Source of the DNA: Curvibacter sp. PAE-UM | GTDB lineage: Bacteria > Pseudomonadota > Gammaproteobacteria > Burkholderiales > Burkholderiaceae_C | Direction of reading: 5' to 3' | DNA: 64,000 nucleotides | NCBI RefSeq assembly: GCF_001432305.1 | Contig: NZ_KQ483358.1 | Coordinates: 3,066,087 to 3,130,086 of the forward strand | Part shown: in pieces, positions 38,889-47,914 of the stretch | Numbering within the stretch: the stretch's first letter is position 1 | Layout: each line of letters opens with the position of its first letter | Notes under the pieces: generated by a model | Databases searched by the model: none | Seen by the model: only the letters and a program-made list of their open reading frames with translations | What the model was told of the DNA's origin: nothing | Translations under genes and position numbers: made by a program

Positions 38889-39188
38889 ATGCTGCACATC
38901 GTGAACAAATCCCCCACCGCCGCCCGCTCGCTGGAGAGCTGCCTGCGCATGGCCCTGCCCGGCCATGCCGTGCTGCTGATCGAGGACGGCGTCTACGCCG
39001 CCACCGCCGGCAACAGCAGCGAAGCGCAGGTGCGCGCCGCCGCCGGCAAGGTCAAGTTCTTTGCACTCAAACCCGACCTGGAAGCGCGCGGCATGACCAC
39101 GCGCGCCCTGGACAACGTGACGCTGGTGGACTACGGCGGCTTCGTCGACCTGGTGGCCGAGCACGGCACCTCGAATTCCTGGCTGTGA
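38889..39188 (+). CDS. dsrH: Sulfur relay protein DsrH (TusB homologue)
   Basis: A 99-residue third subunit of DsrEFH. The conserved DsrH pattern is MLHIVNKSP, then LLIEDGVYAAT and VKFFALKPDLEARGM. A cysteine occurs at residue 18 (ESCLRMALPG). It is followed by dsrC after 45 bases. Confidence 0.92.
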   Translation: MLHIVNKSPTAARSLESCLRMALPGHAVLLIEDGVYAATAGNSSEAQVRAAAGKVKFFALKPDLEARGMTTRALDNVTLVDYGGFVDLVAEHGTSNSWL

Positions 39189-39233
39189 ACGCCAGACCTG
39201 TAACGACAGTTTTGACAACCTGAGGAGAACAAG

Positions 39234-39566
39234 ATGGGCATCGAAGTCAACGGCAGCACCTACGAGACCGACGAGGAAGGCTACCTGATCAACCTGGCGG
39301 ACTGGAACAAGGACATCGCCGAGTACATCGCCGTCGAGGAAAAGGTGGCCCTCACCGACAACCACTGGGAAGTCATCAACTTCCTGCGTGACTACTACAA
39401 CGAGTACCAGATCGCCCCGGCCGTGCGCGTGCTGACCAAGGCCATCGGCAAGCAGTTCGGCGAGGAGAAGGGCAACAGCAAGTACCTGTACGACCTGTTC
39501 CCCTACGGCCCCGCCAAACAGGCCTGCAAGATCGCCGGCCTGCCCAAGCCCACCGGCTGCGTCTAA
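39234..39566 (+). CDS. dsrC: DsrC sulfur carrier protein
   Basis: A 110-residue protein that carries sulfur as persulfide or trisulfide between DsrEFH, DsrAB and the DsrMKJOP complex. The C-terminal arm has both redox cysteines (Cys98 in KQACKIAG and penultimate Cys109 in PTGCV). The body (LTDNHWEVINFLRDYYNEYQ) matches DsrC. It is the only complete DsrC of the three family members in this window. Two hairpins follow it before dsrM. Confidence 0.97.
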   Translation: MGIEVNGSTYETDEEGYLINLADWNKDIAEYIAVEEKVALTDNHWEVINFLRDYYNEYQIAPAVRVLTKAIGKQFGEEKGNSKYLYDLFPYGPAKQACKIAGLPKPTGCV

Positions 39567-39577
39567 GACGCACCGAT

Positions 39578-39627
39578 CCTTCTGCTGTGCGCAGCAGGAC
39601 CGCGTCTGACAGGCCCCCTGCAGACGC
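39578..39627 (+). other. Two hairpins between dsrC and dsrM
   Basis: CCT-CTGCTG/CAGCAGG at 39578-39598 and GCGTCTG/CAGACGC at 39602-39627. They lie in the 122-bp spacer after dsrC, the longest gap in the operon. They may partly terminate or protect the dsrC message, as this carrier is needed in excess. No T-tract follows. Confidence 0.5.
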
Positions 39628-39688
39628 TGGTCTTGTGCACCCTGAACAAAACCGATCCGTCCCAGCCACCTGACCACAGAACCCTGCG

Positions 39689-40417
39689 ATGAGCGCTCTC
39701 TCGATCTTCTACGCCGTGCTGTTCTACTTCGCCACCGCCGTGCTGGTGCTGGGTCTGGCGCGCAAGATCCGGCAGTACGCGCGCACCCCGGCGCCGCTGA
39801 AGATCGCCCTCACACCCGCGCCCATCACCCCGGCCGGTGTGCCCTGGCGCCTGGCACGCGAGGTCGTGTTCTTCGAAAGCCTGTTCCGCGCCAGCAAATG
39901 GACCTGGATCTTCGGCTGGCTGTTCCACGCCGCCCTGCTGCTGGTGCTGCTGCGCCACGTGCGCTATTTCCAGGAACCGGTCTGGACCGTCATCACCCTG
40001 ATCCAGCCCTTCGGTACCTACGCCGGTTTTGCCATGGTGGCGGGCCTGGCCGGCCTGTGGGCGCGGCGTTTCCTGGTGGACCGGGTGCGCTACATCTCCA
40101 CCCCGTCGGACCACCTGATGCTGGTCCTGCTCATCGCCATCGGCCTGAGCGGCCTGGCCATGCGCTTCGTGCGCCACACCGACATCGTCGCCGTCAAGGC
40201 CTTCATGCTCGGCCTGATGCGTTTCGACATCCAGCCGCTGCCGGCCGATCCGGTGCTGCTGGTGCACCTGGGCCTGGTGGCGCTGCTGATGATCATCTTC
40301 CCCATCAGCAAGCTGCTGCACGCGCCCGGCCTGTTCTTCAGCCCCACGCGCAACATGGCTGACAACCCGCGCGAAGCGCGCCACGTGGCTGCCTGGGCCA
40401 GCGCGCTGGACAAGTAA
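39689..40417 (+). CDS. dsrM: DsrM, diheme cytochrome b-type membrane subunit
   Basis: A 242-residue integral membrane protein with about five helices. It resembles the NarI-type heme-b subunit and exchanges electrons between DsrK and the quinone pool. The FGWLFHAALLLVLLRHVRYF helix has the His ligand pair, and VLLVHLGLVALLMIIFPISK the second set. It precedes dsrK by 22 bases. Confidence 0.92.
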   Translation: MSALSIFYAVLFYFATAVLVLGLARKIRQYARTPAPLKIALTPAPITPAGVPWRLAREVVFFESLFRASKWTWIFGWLFHAALLLVLLRHVRYFQEPVWTVITLIQPFGTYAGFAMVAGLAGLWARRFLVDRVRYISTPSDHLMLVLLIAIGLSGLAMRFVRHTDIVAVKAFMLGLMRFDIQPLPADPVLLVHLGLVALLMIIFPISKLLHAPGLFFSPTRNMADNPREARHVAAWASALDK

Positions 40418-40439
40418 GAGTACGGAGCACCCATCCACC

Positions 40440-41969
40440 ATGGCCACCGCCGCCTTCGATACCCCGAAGCTCAAGGAATACCCGGTCATCCCGCTGATCC
40501 AGGTGGGCGCGACCTCGCACCTCAAGCCTTTCGTTGCCAACGAAGCCATCCAGAAGAACCTGGGTTTCCCCGGCGAGCTGGTGGAGGACTGGCAGGCCAA
40601 GGCCATCGCCAAGATGGGCGAGCTGCTGGGCAAGTACCGCTCGCTGCAGGTCTATATGGACGCCTGCGTGCACTGCGGCGCCTGCTCCGACAAGTGCCAC
40701 TACTTCCTCGGCACCAAAGACCCCAAGAACATGCCGGTGGCGCGCCAGGACCTGCTGCGCCAGGTCTACCGCCGTTACTTCACCCTGGCCGGCAAGTATT
40801 TCCCCTGGCTGGTCGGCGCGAAGGACCTCACCAAGGACGTGCTGGACGACTGGTACAGCTACTACTACCAGTGCTCGGAATGCCGGCGCTGCTCGGTGTT
40901 CTGCCCCTACGGCATCGACACCGCCGAAGTCACCATGGCCGCGCGCGAGATCATGGACTCCATCGGCATGGGCCAGAAGTACTCCAACGAGATCATCGGC
41001 AAGGTGCACCGCATCGGCAACAACCTGGGCATCCCCGGCCCCGCGCTGGAAGACACGCTGGAAGGCCTGGAGGAAGACACCAAGGACGAGACCGGCGTGG
41101 ACGTGCGCTTCCCGCTGGACGTGAAAGGTGCCGAGGTGCTGCTGGTCACGCCCTCGGCCGATTTCTTCAGTGAACCGCACGTGGACAGCCTGATCGGCTA
41201 CGCCAAGGTCTTCCACGCCGCCGGCGTGAGCTGGACGCTGTCGACCAAGGCCAGCGAGGCCGGCAACTTCGGCATGTTCATCGGCAACTACGAGCAGCTG
41301 CGCAAGATCGCGCTGCGCATCCGCGAAGCCGCGCTGGAGCTGGGTGTCAAGCGCATCGTGGTCGGCGAGTGCGGCCATGCCTGGCGCGTGGCCTACAGCT
41401 TCTGGAACACGCTGGTGGGCATAGGTGCCGGCGGCAAGGACCCGTTCGCCATTGAACTGCAGAACCAGCTGGACCACCGCTACAAGCAGCCCATGCACAT
41501 CTGCGAGTTCACCTACGACCTGATCCAGCGCGGCGCGCTCACCTTCGACAAGGAAAAGAACGACAGCCGCATCATCACCTTCCACGACTCGTGCAACGTG
41601 GCGCGCGCCTCGCGCATGGGCGACTTCGCCGGCGGCCAGTTCGTCATCCCGCGCGAGATCATCAAGGCGGTGGCCAACAACTTCCACGACATGGCCCCGG
41701 ACACCATCTTCGAGTCCACCTTCTGCTGCGGCGGTGGCGGCGGCCTGCTGACCGACGACCTGCTGGAGCTGCGCGTCAAGGGCGCCCTGCCGCGCATGGA
41801 AGCGCTCAAGAACGTGGTCGACGAGCACAACGTGAACTTCATGGCCACCATCTGCGCGATCTGCAAGGCGCAGTTCACCAAGGTGCTGCCGCAGTACGGC
41901 TTCGACATGAGCATGGTGGGCGGCGTCCACCAGCTGGTGAGCAAGGCCATCCGCCTCGGCGACAAATAA
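40440..41969 (+). CDS. dsrK: DsrK, HdrD-like iron-sulfur subunit
   Basis: A 509-residue cytoplasmic catalytic subunit that reacts with DsrC. Two 4Fe-4S motifs lie near residues 75 and 145 (CVHCGACSDKCHYFLG and CSECRRCSVFCPYG). Two CCG domains follow (GECGHAW with FHDSCNVARAS, and FESTFCCGGGGGLL with CAICKAQF) for a noncubane cluster as in heterodisulfide reductase. It shares membrane context with DsrM. Confidence 0.95.
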   Translation: MATAAFDTPKLKEYPVIPLIQVGATSHLKPFVANEAIQKNLGFPGELVEDWQAKAIAKMGELLGKYRSLQVYMDACVHCGACSDKCHYFLGTKDPKNMPVARQDLLRQVYRRYFTLAGKYFPWLVGAKDLTKDVLDDWYSYYYQCSECRRCSVFCPYGIDTAEVTMAAREIMDSIGMGQKYSNEIIGKVHRIGNNLGIPGPALEDTLEGLEEDTKDETGVDVRFPLDVKGAEVLLVTPSADFFSEPHVDSLIGYAKVFHAAGVSWTLSTKASEAGNFGMFIGNYEQLRKIALRIREAALELGVKRIVVGECGHAWRVAYSFWNTLVGIGAGGKDPFAIELQNQLDHRYKQPMHICEFTYDLIQRGALTFDKEKNDSRIITFHDSCNVARASRMGDFAGGQFVIPREIIKAVANNFHDMAPDTIFESTFCCGGGGGLLTDDLLELRVKGALPRMEALKNVVDEHNVNFMATICAICKAQFTKVLPQYGFDMSMVGGVHQLVSKAIRLGDK

Positions 41970-42008
41970 CGGTTAACGCGTCCACGCAACGACACCAGGA
42001 GACAAGAC

Positions 42009-43967
42009 ATGTCAGCCAACCCCGAATCCGTCAGCGTCAAGCCCCTCACCTTCCGGCGCTACAAGGACGGCGACGCCACGCCGCGTCCCTGGCAGCAGCA
42101 GATCTTCAACGCCGACCACTCGCACAAGTGCCCGACCTACATCCAGAGCACGCCGCCCTGCCAGGGCAGTTGCCCCTCGGGCGAGGACATCCGCGGCTAC
42201 CTGAACATCGTGCGCGGCGTCGAGAAGCCGCCGGCCGGCATGAAGTGGCAGGAATACGCCTTCCGCCGCCTGACCGAGGCCAACCCCTTCCCCTCCGTCA
42301 TGGGCCGCGTCTGCCCGGCGCCCTGTGAATCGGGCTGCAACCGCAACCAGGTGGAAGATTTCGTCGGCATCAACTCGGTCGAGCACTTCCTCGGCGAGTA
42401 CGCCATCACCAACAAGCTGGCCTTCACCGCACCCGACTTCACCACCGGCAAGAAGGTGGCCGTCATCGGCGGCGGCCCGGCCGGCCTGTCCGTGGCCTAC
42501 CAGCTCGCCCTCAAGGGCCACGCGGTCACCATCTTCGACGAACGCGAAGAACTCGGCGGCATGATGCGCTACGGCATCCCGGGCTTCCGCACGCCGCGCC
42601 ACATCCTGGACGCCGAGATCCAGCGCATCCTGGACCTGGGCGTGACCGCGAAAATGAAAACGCGCATCGGCACCGACATCACCATGGAGCAGATCCACAA
42701 GGATTTCGACGCGGTGTTCCTGGGCATGGGCGCCCAGTCCGGCCGCCCCCTGCCCGTGGAAGGCGCCGAGGCACCCAACTGCGTGACGGCCACTTCCTTC
42801 CTCAAGGCTTTCAACGACGGCCGCCTGCGCCACGTGGGCAAGCGCGTGGTGGTGGTCGGCGGCGGTGACACCTCCATCGACGTGGCCACCGTGGCCCGCC
42901 GCCTGGGCCACATCGACAAGATCAACCCCAGCGACCGCCCCGAGCACGCCATCGCCGGCCACGTGGCGCACGACGTCGCATCGGTCTCGGCCAAGCAGGG
43001 CGCCGACGTGACGCTGACCTCCATCTTCGCCGTCGACAAGATGCAGGCCTCCAGACACGAGGTCGAGCATGCCCTCTCCGAAGGCATCGCCATCCGCGGC
43101 GGCTACGCGCCGGTGTCCGTGGTGCGCGGCCCCGATGGCCGCGCCACCGCCCTGCGCGTGATCCGCTGCGAGGCCAAGGTCGTGGGTGGCAAGCTGGAGA
43201 TCAAGAACATCGAGGGCTCGGAGGAAGACATTCCGGCCGACCTCATCGTCTCGGCCATCGGCCAGGCGGTGGACTTCACCGGCCTGGAGATGTTCAACAA
43301 CGGCAAGGGCGCGGTGCCGGCCGACAAGAACTACCAGGTGCAGGGCCATGCCGGCGTGTTTGCCGGCGGCGACATCATTCGCCCGCACCTGCTGACCACG
43401 GCCATCGGCCACGGCGCGATTGCCGCCGACGGCATCGACCGCTTCCTCGGCGGCGAGGCGCTGGGGAAGCGCCCCAAGATCGACGTGCACGCCTTCGACC
43501 TCAAGCGCAAGATGGTCGAGAAGGGCCTGACCCTCAGCGATGTGCACGAGCCCATCCGCGGCACCGACAGCAGCAACGTGGCCATCCACAACTACGACAA
43601 CCGCTCCGACCGCTACGTCATCTCGCACAAGGAGCTCTTCCTCGGCCACTTCCCGTTCACGCCACGCAACAAGCGCACCATCACCAACCTCACGGCCGAG
43701 GAGGCGCTGGGCAACTTCGACGAACGCCTGCAGGCCCTGGTGGAAGCCCAGGCCCAGTCCGAGGCCAAGCGCTGCATGAGCTGCGGCCAGTGCTTCGAGT
43801 GCGACAACTGCGTGGTCTACTGCCCGCAAGTCGCCGTGTTCAAGGTGAAGAAGAACCAGTCCACCACCGGCCGTTATGTGGACACCGATTACGACAAGTG
43901 CATCGGTTGCCACATCTGCCACGACGTCTGCCCCACGGGCTACATCCAGATGGGACTGGGTGAATGA
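42009..43967 (+). CDS. dsrL: DsrL, iron-sulfur flavoprotein NAD(P)H oxidoreductase
   Basis: A 652-residue protein related to the glutamate synthase small subunit. It is essential in sulfur oxidation and couples DsrAB to NAD(P). Cysteine clusters are near the N-terminus (CPTYIQSTPPCQGSCPSG, GRVCPAPCESGCNRN). FAD binding is VIGGGPAGLSVAYQ, NADPH binding is VVVGGGDTSIDVAT. The C-terminus has two 4Fe-4S motifs (CMSCGQCFECDNC and CIGCHICHDVCPTG). Presence of DsrL marks the oxidative type of Dsr system. It overlaps dsrJ by four bases. Confidence 0.95.
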   Translation: MSANPESVSVKPLTFRRYKDGDATPRPWQQQIFNADHSHKCPTYIQSTPPCQGSCPSGEDIRGYLNIVRGVEKPPAGMKWQEYAFRRLTEANPFPSVMGRVCPAPCESGCNRNQVEDFVGINSVEHFLGEYAITNKLAFTAPDFTTGKKVAVIGGGPAGLSVAYQLALKGHAVTIFDEREELGGMMRYGIPGFRTPRHILDAEIQRILDLGVTAKMKTRIGTDITMEQIHKDFDAVFLGMGAQSGRPLPVEGAEAPNCVTATSFLKAFNDGRLRHVGKRVVVVGGGDTSIDVATVARRLGHIDKINPSDRPEHAIAGHVAHDVASVSAKQGADVTLTSIFAVDKMQASRHEVEHALSEGIAIRGGYAPVSVVRGPDGRATALRVIRCEAKVVGGKLEIKNIEGSEEDIPADLIVSAIGQAVDFTGLEMFNNGKGAVPADKNYQVQGHAGVFAGGDIIRPHLLTTAIGHGAIAADGIDRFLGGEALGKRPKIDVHAFDLKRKMVEKGLTLSDVHEPIRGTDSSNVAIHNYDNRSDRYVISHKELFLGHFPFTPRNKRTITNLTAEEALGNFDERLQALVEAQAQSEAKRCMSCGQCFECDNCVVYCPQVAVFKVKKNQSTTGRYVDTDYDKCIGCHICHDVCPTGYIQMGLGE

Positions 43968-44431
43968 AGCTGCGCGTCCTGGCCCTTTTGCTGCTGGCGT
44001 GCGGCCTGTCGGCCCAGGCTGCCGACGAGCCCGGCAAGTCCTCGCGCGTGCCCAGGCCCGTCATCGAGGCGGCGAAAGGCGGCCAGTGCGTGGAACCGGC
44101 CGACGACATGCGGCGCAACCACATGGCCTACCTCAAGCACCAGCGTGACGACACCATGCACGGCGGCATCCGCGGCGCCAAGTACAGCCTCAAGGCCTGC
44201 ATCGAGTGCCACGCCAGCCCGGCCACCAACAGCGTGACGGCGGCGCCCACCAACTTCTGCATCAGCTGCCACAGCTACGCCGCGGTCAAGGTGGACTGCT
44301 TCGAATGCCACGCCACCCAGCCGGGCAAGGCCACCTCTTCCTTCCACCCGCTGGTCCATCCCACCGGCGCCACCGCCGCACTGAGCCGGCAAGTGCGCCA
44401 GCTCGCGACCCAACCTGCCACCAAGCCATGA
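43964..44431 (+). CDS. dsrJ: DsrJ, periplasmic triheme cytochrome c
   Basis: A 155-residue cytochrome. The N-terminal hydrophobic signal/anchor (LRVLALLLLACGLSAQA) is followed by three CxxCH motifs: CIECHASP, CISCHSYA and CFECHATQ. A further Cys in GGQCVEPADDM may be the distal ligand of the unusual His/Cys-ligated heme described for Allochromatium DsrJ. It overlaps dsrO by four bases. Confidence 0.94.
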   Translation: MKLRVLALLLLACGLSAQAADEPGKSSRVPRPVIEAAKGGQCVEPADDMRRNHMAYLKHQRDDTMHGGIRGAKYSLKACIECHASPATNSVTAAPTNFCISCHSYAAVKVDCFECHATQPGKATSSFHPLVHPTGATAALSRQVRQLATQPATKP

Positions 44432-45222
44432 AACCGGAGCCCTCCTCCCCCTGTTCCTGCGGCTCAGGCGTCGCCTGCCAGGATGAGACCCAGAAGGCGC
44501 GCCGCGGCTTCCTGGGCGTGGCCGCCGCCGGCCTGGCCGGCATCCTGCTCGCGCCCGGCGTGCGCCTGATCGAGGTGGCCCAGGCCGCCACGCCCGCCGG
44601 GGCCACGGCCGGCGCCAGCCCCAAGGTGCGCTGGGGCATGCTGGTCGACACCACGAAATGCACCCCCGGCTGCAACGCCTGCGTCACCGCCTGCCAGACC
44701 GAAAACGGCCTGCCCACCCAGCCCGGGCCGACCGACGCGCAGTGGATCCGCAAGATCGAGATCAAGGAGATCAAGACCGGCAAGGCGCACTCGCTGCCCG
44801 TGATGTGCCAGCACTGCGCCGAGCCGCCCTGCGTGGACGTCTGCCCCACCGGCGCCTCCTTCAAGCGCGCCGACGGCATCGTGCTGGTGGACAAGCACAT
44901 CTGCATCGGCTGCCGCTACTGCGTGATGGCCTGCCCCTACAAGGCGCGCTCCTTCGTGCACGAGCCGCAGACCAACCAGAAACCCGACGTGCCGCGCGGC
45001 ATGGGCACGGTGGAAGGCTGCACGCTGTGCGTGCACAAGGTGGACAAGGGTGAAAGCCCCGCCTGCGTGCAGGCCTGCGCCGCCGCCGGTTATGGCGCCA
45101 TCGCCTTCGGCGACCTCAACGACCCCAACAGCGAGATCTCCAAACGCGTGGCGCAGTACAGCACGCGCCAGCTGCGCGAGGACCTGAGCCTCAATACCGG
45201 TGTACGTTACCAGGGCCTCTGA
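44428..45222 (+). CDS. dsrO: DsrO, periplasmic ferredoxin-like iron-sulfur subunit
   Basis: A 264-residue protein with a Tat signal (KARRGFLGVAAAGLAG) near residue 25. It carries four 4Fe-4S motifs including CTPGCNACVTACQT, CQHCAEPPCVDVCPTG, CIGCRYCVMACPY and CTLCVHKVDKGESPACVQAC. It passes electrons between DsrJ and DsrP. The start is the ATG at 44428, which overlaps the dsrJ stop; the longer frame from 44206 lies within dsrJ. Confidence 0.93.
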   Translation: MKPEPSSPCSCGSGVACQDETQKARRGFLGVAAAGLAGILLAPGVRLIEVAQAATPAGATAGASPKVRWGMLVDTTKCTPGCNACVTACQTENGLPTQPGPTDAQWIRKIEIKEIKTGKAHSLPVMCQHCAEPPCVDVCPTGASFKRADGIVLVDKHICIGCRYCVMACPYKARSFVHEPQTNQKPDVPRGMGTVEGCTLCVHKVDKGESPACVQACAAAGYGAIAFGDLNDPNSEISKRVAQYSTRQLREDLSLNTGVRYQGL

Positions 45223-45234
45223 GGACGAATCAAC

Positions 45235-46446
45235 ATGAAGATCGCACTCCGTCAACTCGAAGGCCGCAGCCCCGGCTACTGGGCCCTCGTGGCCGTGCTG
45301 GCCGTGGTCAGCGGCATCGGCCTGCTCGCCGCCTGGACCATGGAACACCACGGCCACATCATCACCGGCATGAACAACCAGATCGTCTGGGGCATTCCGC
45401 ACGTCTTCGCCGTGTTTCTGGTGGTGGCCGCCTCGGGCGCGCTCAACGTCGCCTCCATGGCCTCGGTCTTCGGCAAGACAGCCTACAAGCCGCTGGCCCC
45501 GCTCTCGGCCCTGCTGGCCATCGCCCTGCTGGCCGGTGGCCTGGCCGTGCTCATGCTGGACCTGGGCCGGCCCGATCGCCTGATCGTGGCCATGACCTAC
45601 TACAACTTCAAGTCCATCTTCGCCTGGAACGTGGTGCTCTACTCGGGCTTCATGGGCATCGTCGTGGCCTACCTCTGGACCATGATGGAGCACCGCATGA
45701 ACGCGTACTCCACGTACGCCGGCCTGTCCGCCTTCGTCTGGCGCCTGGCTCTCACCACCGGTACCGGCTCCATCTTCGGCTTCCTGATCGGCCGCCAGGC
45801 CTTCGGCTCGGCGCTCATGGGGCCCATGTTCATCGTCTACTCCCTGTCCTACGGCCTGGCCATCTTCCTGCTGGTGCTGCTGGCCGTCAGCCGCTGGACG
45901 GAGCGCCCGCTGGAAGCCGCCATGCAGGCGCGCCTGACGCGCCTGCTCGCCGTCTTCGTGGCCTGTGCCGCCTACTTCGTGCTGGTCTACCACCTGACCA
46001 ACCTCTACTTCGCCAAACAGCACGGGCTGGAGCGTTTCCTGCTGCTCGACGGCGGCCTCTACACCCGCTTGTTCTGGCTGGGCCAGCTGGGCCTGGGCAG
46101 CCTGCTGCCGCTGGTACTGCTGCTCGCACCCCGCACGCGCAACTCGCGCGCCATGCTGGTGCTGGCCGCGCTCGCCGTCATCGCCGGCGGCCTGGCCCAG
46201 ATGTACGTCACCATCATCGGCAGCCAGGCCTGGCCGCTGCAGATCTTCCCCGGTTACGAGGTGAGCAGCAGCTTCTACGACGGCGTGGTCGGCAGCTACA
46301 CCCCCAGCCTGCCCGAGTGGCTGCTGGGCATCGGCGGCATCGGCATGACCGGCATCATCGTCGTGCTGGCGCTCAAGTGGCTGGCCTTCCTGCCCCAGCG
46401 GCTGGACCAGTTCCCGCCCGATGCTGTCGCCGGCAACGCCCACTAG
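45235..46446 (+). CDS. dsrP: DsrP, NrfD-type membrane subunit
   Basis: A 403-residue polytopic protein (about ten helices) of the NrfD/PsrC family that interacts with quinones in the DsrMKJOP complex. The GIPHVFAVFLVVAASGALNV and DLGRPDRLIVAMTYYNFKS segments are hallmark features. It starts 12 bases after dsrO and is followed 16 bases later by dsrN. Confidence 0.93.
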   Translation: MKIALRQLEGRSPGYWALVAVLAVVSGIGLLAAWTMEHHGHIITGMNNQIVWGIPHVFAVFLVVAASGALNVASMASVFGKTAYKPLAPLSALLAIALLAGGLAVLMLDLGRPDRLIVAMTYYNFKSIFAWNVVLYSGFMGIVVAYLWTMMEHRMNAYSTYAGLSAFVWRLALTTGTGSIFGFLIGRQAFGSALMGPMFIVYSLSYGLAIFLLVLLAVSRWTERPLEAAMQARLTRLLAVFVACAAYFVLVYHLTNLYFAKQHGLERFLLLDGGLYTRLFWLGQLGLGSLLPLVLLLAPRTRNSRAMLVLAALAVIAGGLAQMYVTIIGSQAWPLQIFPGYEVSSSFYDGVVGSYTPSLPEWLLGIGGIGMTGIIVVLALKWLAFLPQRLDQFPPDAVAGNAH

Positions 46447-46462
46447 GCATCAGGGTCGCACC

Positions 46463-47914
46463 ATGAACCGCCTGCTCGTCTCGGCTGCACACAAGTCGTC
46501 GGGCAAGACCACGGTCACCCTGGGCCTGTGCGCCGCGCTCAGCGCGCAGGACCAGCGCGTGCAGCCCTTCAAGAAGGGGCCGGATTACATCGACCCCATG
46601 TGGCTGGCCCAGGCCAGCGGCCGGCCCTGCTACAACCTCGACCCCTACCTGATGACGGGCGCGCAGATCCGCGCCCTGTTCGGCCAGCACGCGCAGCACG
46701 CCGACCTCAGCATCGTCGAAGGCAACAAGGGCCTGTACGACGGCCTGGCCCTGGACGGCAGCAACAGCAACGCCGCCCTGGCCCATATGCTGGACCTGCC
46801 GGTGCTGCTGGTGATCGACGCACGCGGCATGACACGCGGCATCGCGCCGCTGATCCTGGGCTACCAGGCTTTCGACCGGAACCTGCGCATCGCCGGTGTC
46901 ATCCTCAACCGCCTGGGCGGCAGCCGCCACGAAGCCAAGCTGCGCGCCGTGATCGAGCATTACACCGACGTGCCGGTGCTGGGCGCCATTGCCGAAGACC
47001 CGGAGCTGGCCGTGGCCGAGCGCCACCTCGGCCTGATGCCCAGCAACGAACACGCCCAGGCCGCGCAGCAGGTGCAGCGCATCGGTGCGCGCATCGCCGC
47101 CCAGGTCGACCTGCAGCGGGTACGCGAACTGGCCGCCAGCGCGCCCCGCTTCCAGCCCGAGCCCGTGGATAACTCCGTTCGCCCTGAGCTTGTCGAAGGG
47201 CTTCGACAGGCTCAGGGCGAACGGAAGGACATCGTGCGCATCGCCCTGGCGCGCGACCAGGCTTTCGGTTTCTACTACCCCGACGACCTGCAGGCCCTGG
47301 AAGCGGCCGGTGCCGAACTGCTGCCCTTCGACACCCTGCGCGACACCACCCTGCCGCCCGACCTGGACGGCCTGTTCATCGGCGGCGGTTTCCCAGAGCT
47401 CTTCCTGCCGCAGTTGCAGGCCAATGCCGCGCTGCGCGCGCAGATCGCCGACGCCATCGAGGCCGGCCTGCCCGTCTACGCCGAATGCGGCGGCCTCATG
47501 TACCTGGCGCGTTCCATCACCTGGCAGGGCCAGACCGGCCGCATGGTCGGCGCCCTCCCCGGCGACGTGACCCTGCACACCAAACCGGTGGGCCGCGGCT
47601 ACGTCAGCCTGGCCGCCAGCGCCGCCATGCCCTGGCCCGGCCTGCAGGGCCGGGAGCTGCGTGGCCACGAATTCCATTACTCCGCCATCGAGGGCCTGCC
47701 GGCCGACAGCCTCTACGCCTGGCGGGTGACGCGCGGCCACGGCGTGGACGGCAAAGTTGACGGCCTGGTGCATCGCAACGTGCTGGCCGGCTACGCCCAC
47801 CTGCGCAGCCTGGGCCCGGAGGGCTGGGCGCCGGCCTTCGTCGATTTCGTGCGCCGCTGCCGCGACGCTGCCGACACGGCTGCCCAGCCGGAAACCGCAG
47901 GAGTTGCCCCATGA
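46463..47914 (+). CDS. dsrN: DsrN, siroheme amidase (CobB/CbiA-type)
   Basis: A 483-residue glutamine-dependent amidotransferase that amidates siroheme for DsrAB. The N-terminal P-loop is SAAHKSSGKTTVTLGLCAAL. The C-terminal class I glutaminase domain contains GLPVYAECGGLMYLA with the nucleophilic Cys. The central segment of about 18 residues (residues ~237-254, DNSVRPELVEGLRQAQGE) is encoded by an interspersed palindrome and has no counterpart in the family. The ATG at 46463 gives the correct N-terminus. It overlaps the next gene by four bases. Confidence 0.93.
   Translation: MNRLLVSAAHKSSGKTTVTLGLCAALSAQDQRVQPFKKGPDYIDPMWLAQASGRPCYNLDPYLMTGAQIRALFGQHAQHADLSIVEGNKGLYDGLALDGSNSNAALAHMLDLPVLLVIDARGMTRGIAPLILGYQAFDRNLRIAGVILNRLGGSRHEAKLRAVIEHYTDVPVLGAIAEDPELAVAERHLGLMPSNEHAQAAQQVQRIGARIAAQVDLQRVRELAASAPRFQPEPVDNSVRPELVEGLRQAQGERKDIVRIALARDQAFGFYYPDDLQALEAAGAELLPFDTLRDTTLPPDLDGLFIGGGFPELFLPQLQANAALRAQIADAIEAGLPVYAECGGLMYLARSITWQGQTGRMVGALPGDVTLHTKPVGRGYVSLAASAAMPWPGLQGRELRGHEFHYSAIEGLPADSLYAWRVTRGHGVDGKVDGLVHRNVLAGYAHLRSLGPEGWAPAFVDFVRRCRDAADTAAQPETAGVAP
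47175..47224 (+). repeat. Palindromic interspersed repeat in frame inside dsrN
   Basis: A 50-bp imperfect palindrome with 24-bp arms (CCGTTCGCCCTGAGC.TGTCGAAG, one mismatch) around a GG centre. The sequence belongs to a repeat family that is common in proteobacterial intergenic DNA. Here it is read through as part of dsrN. Confidence 0.9.
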
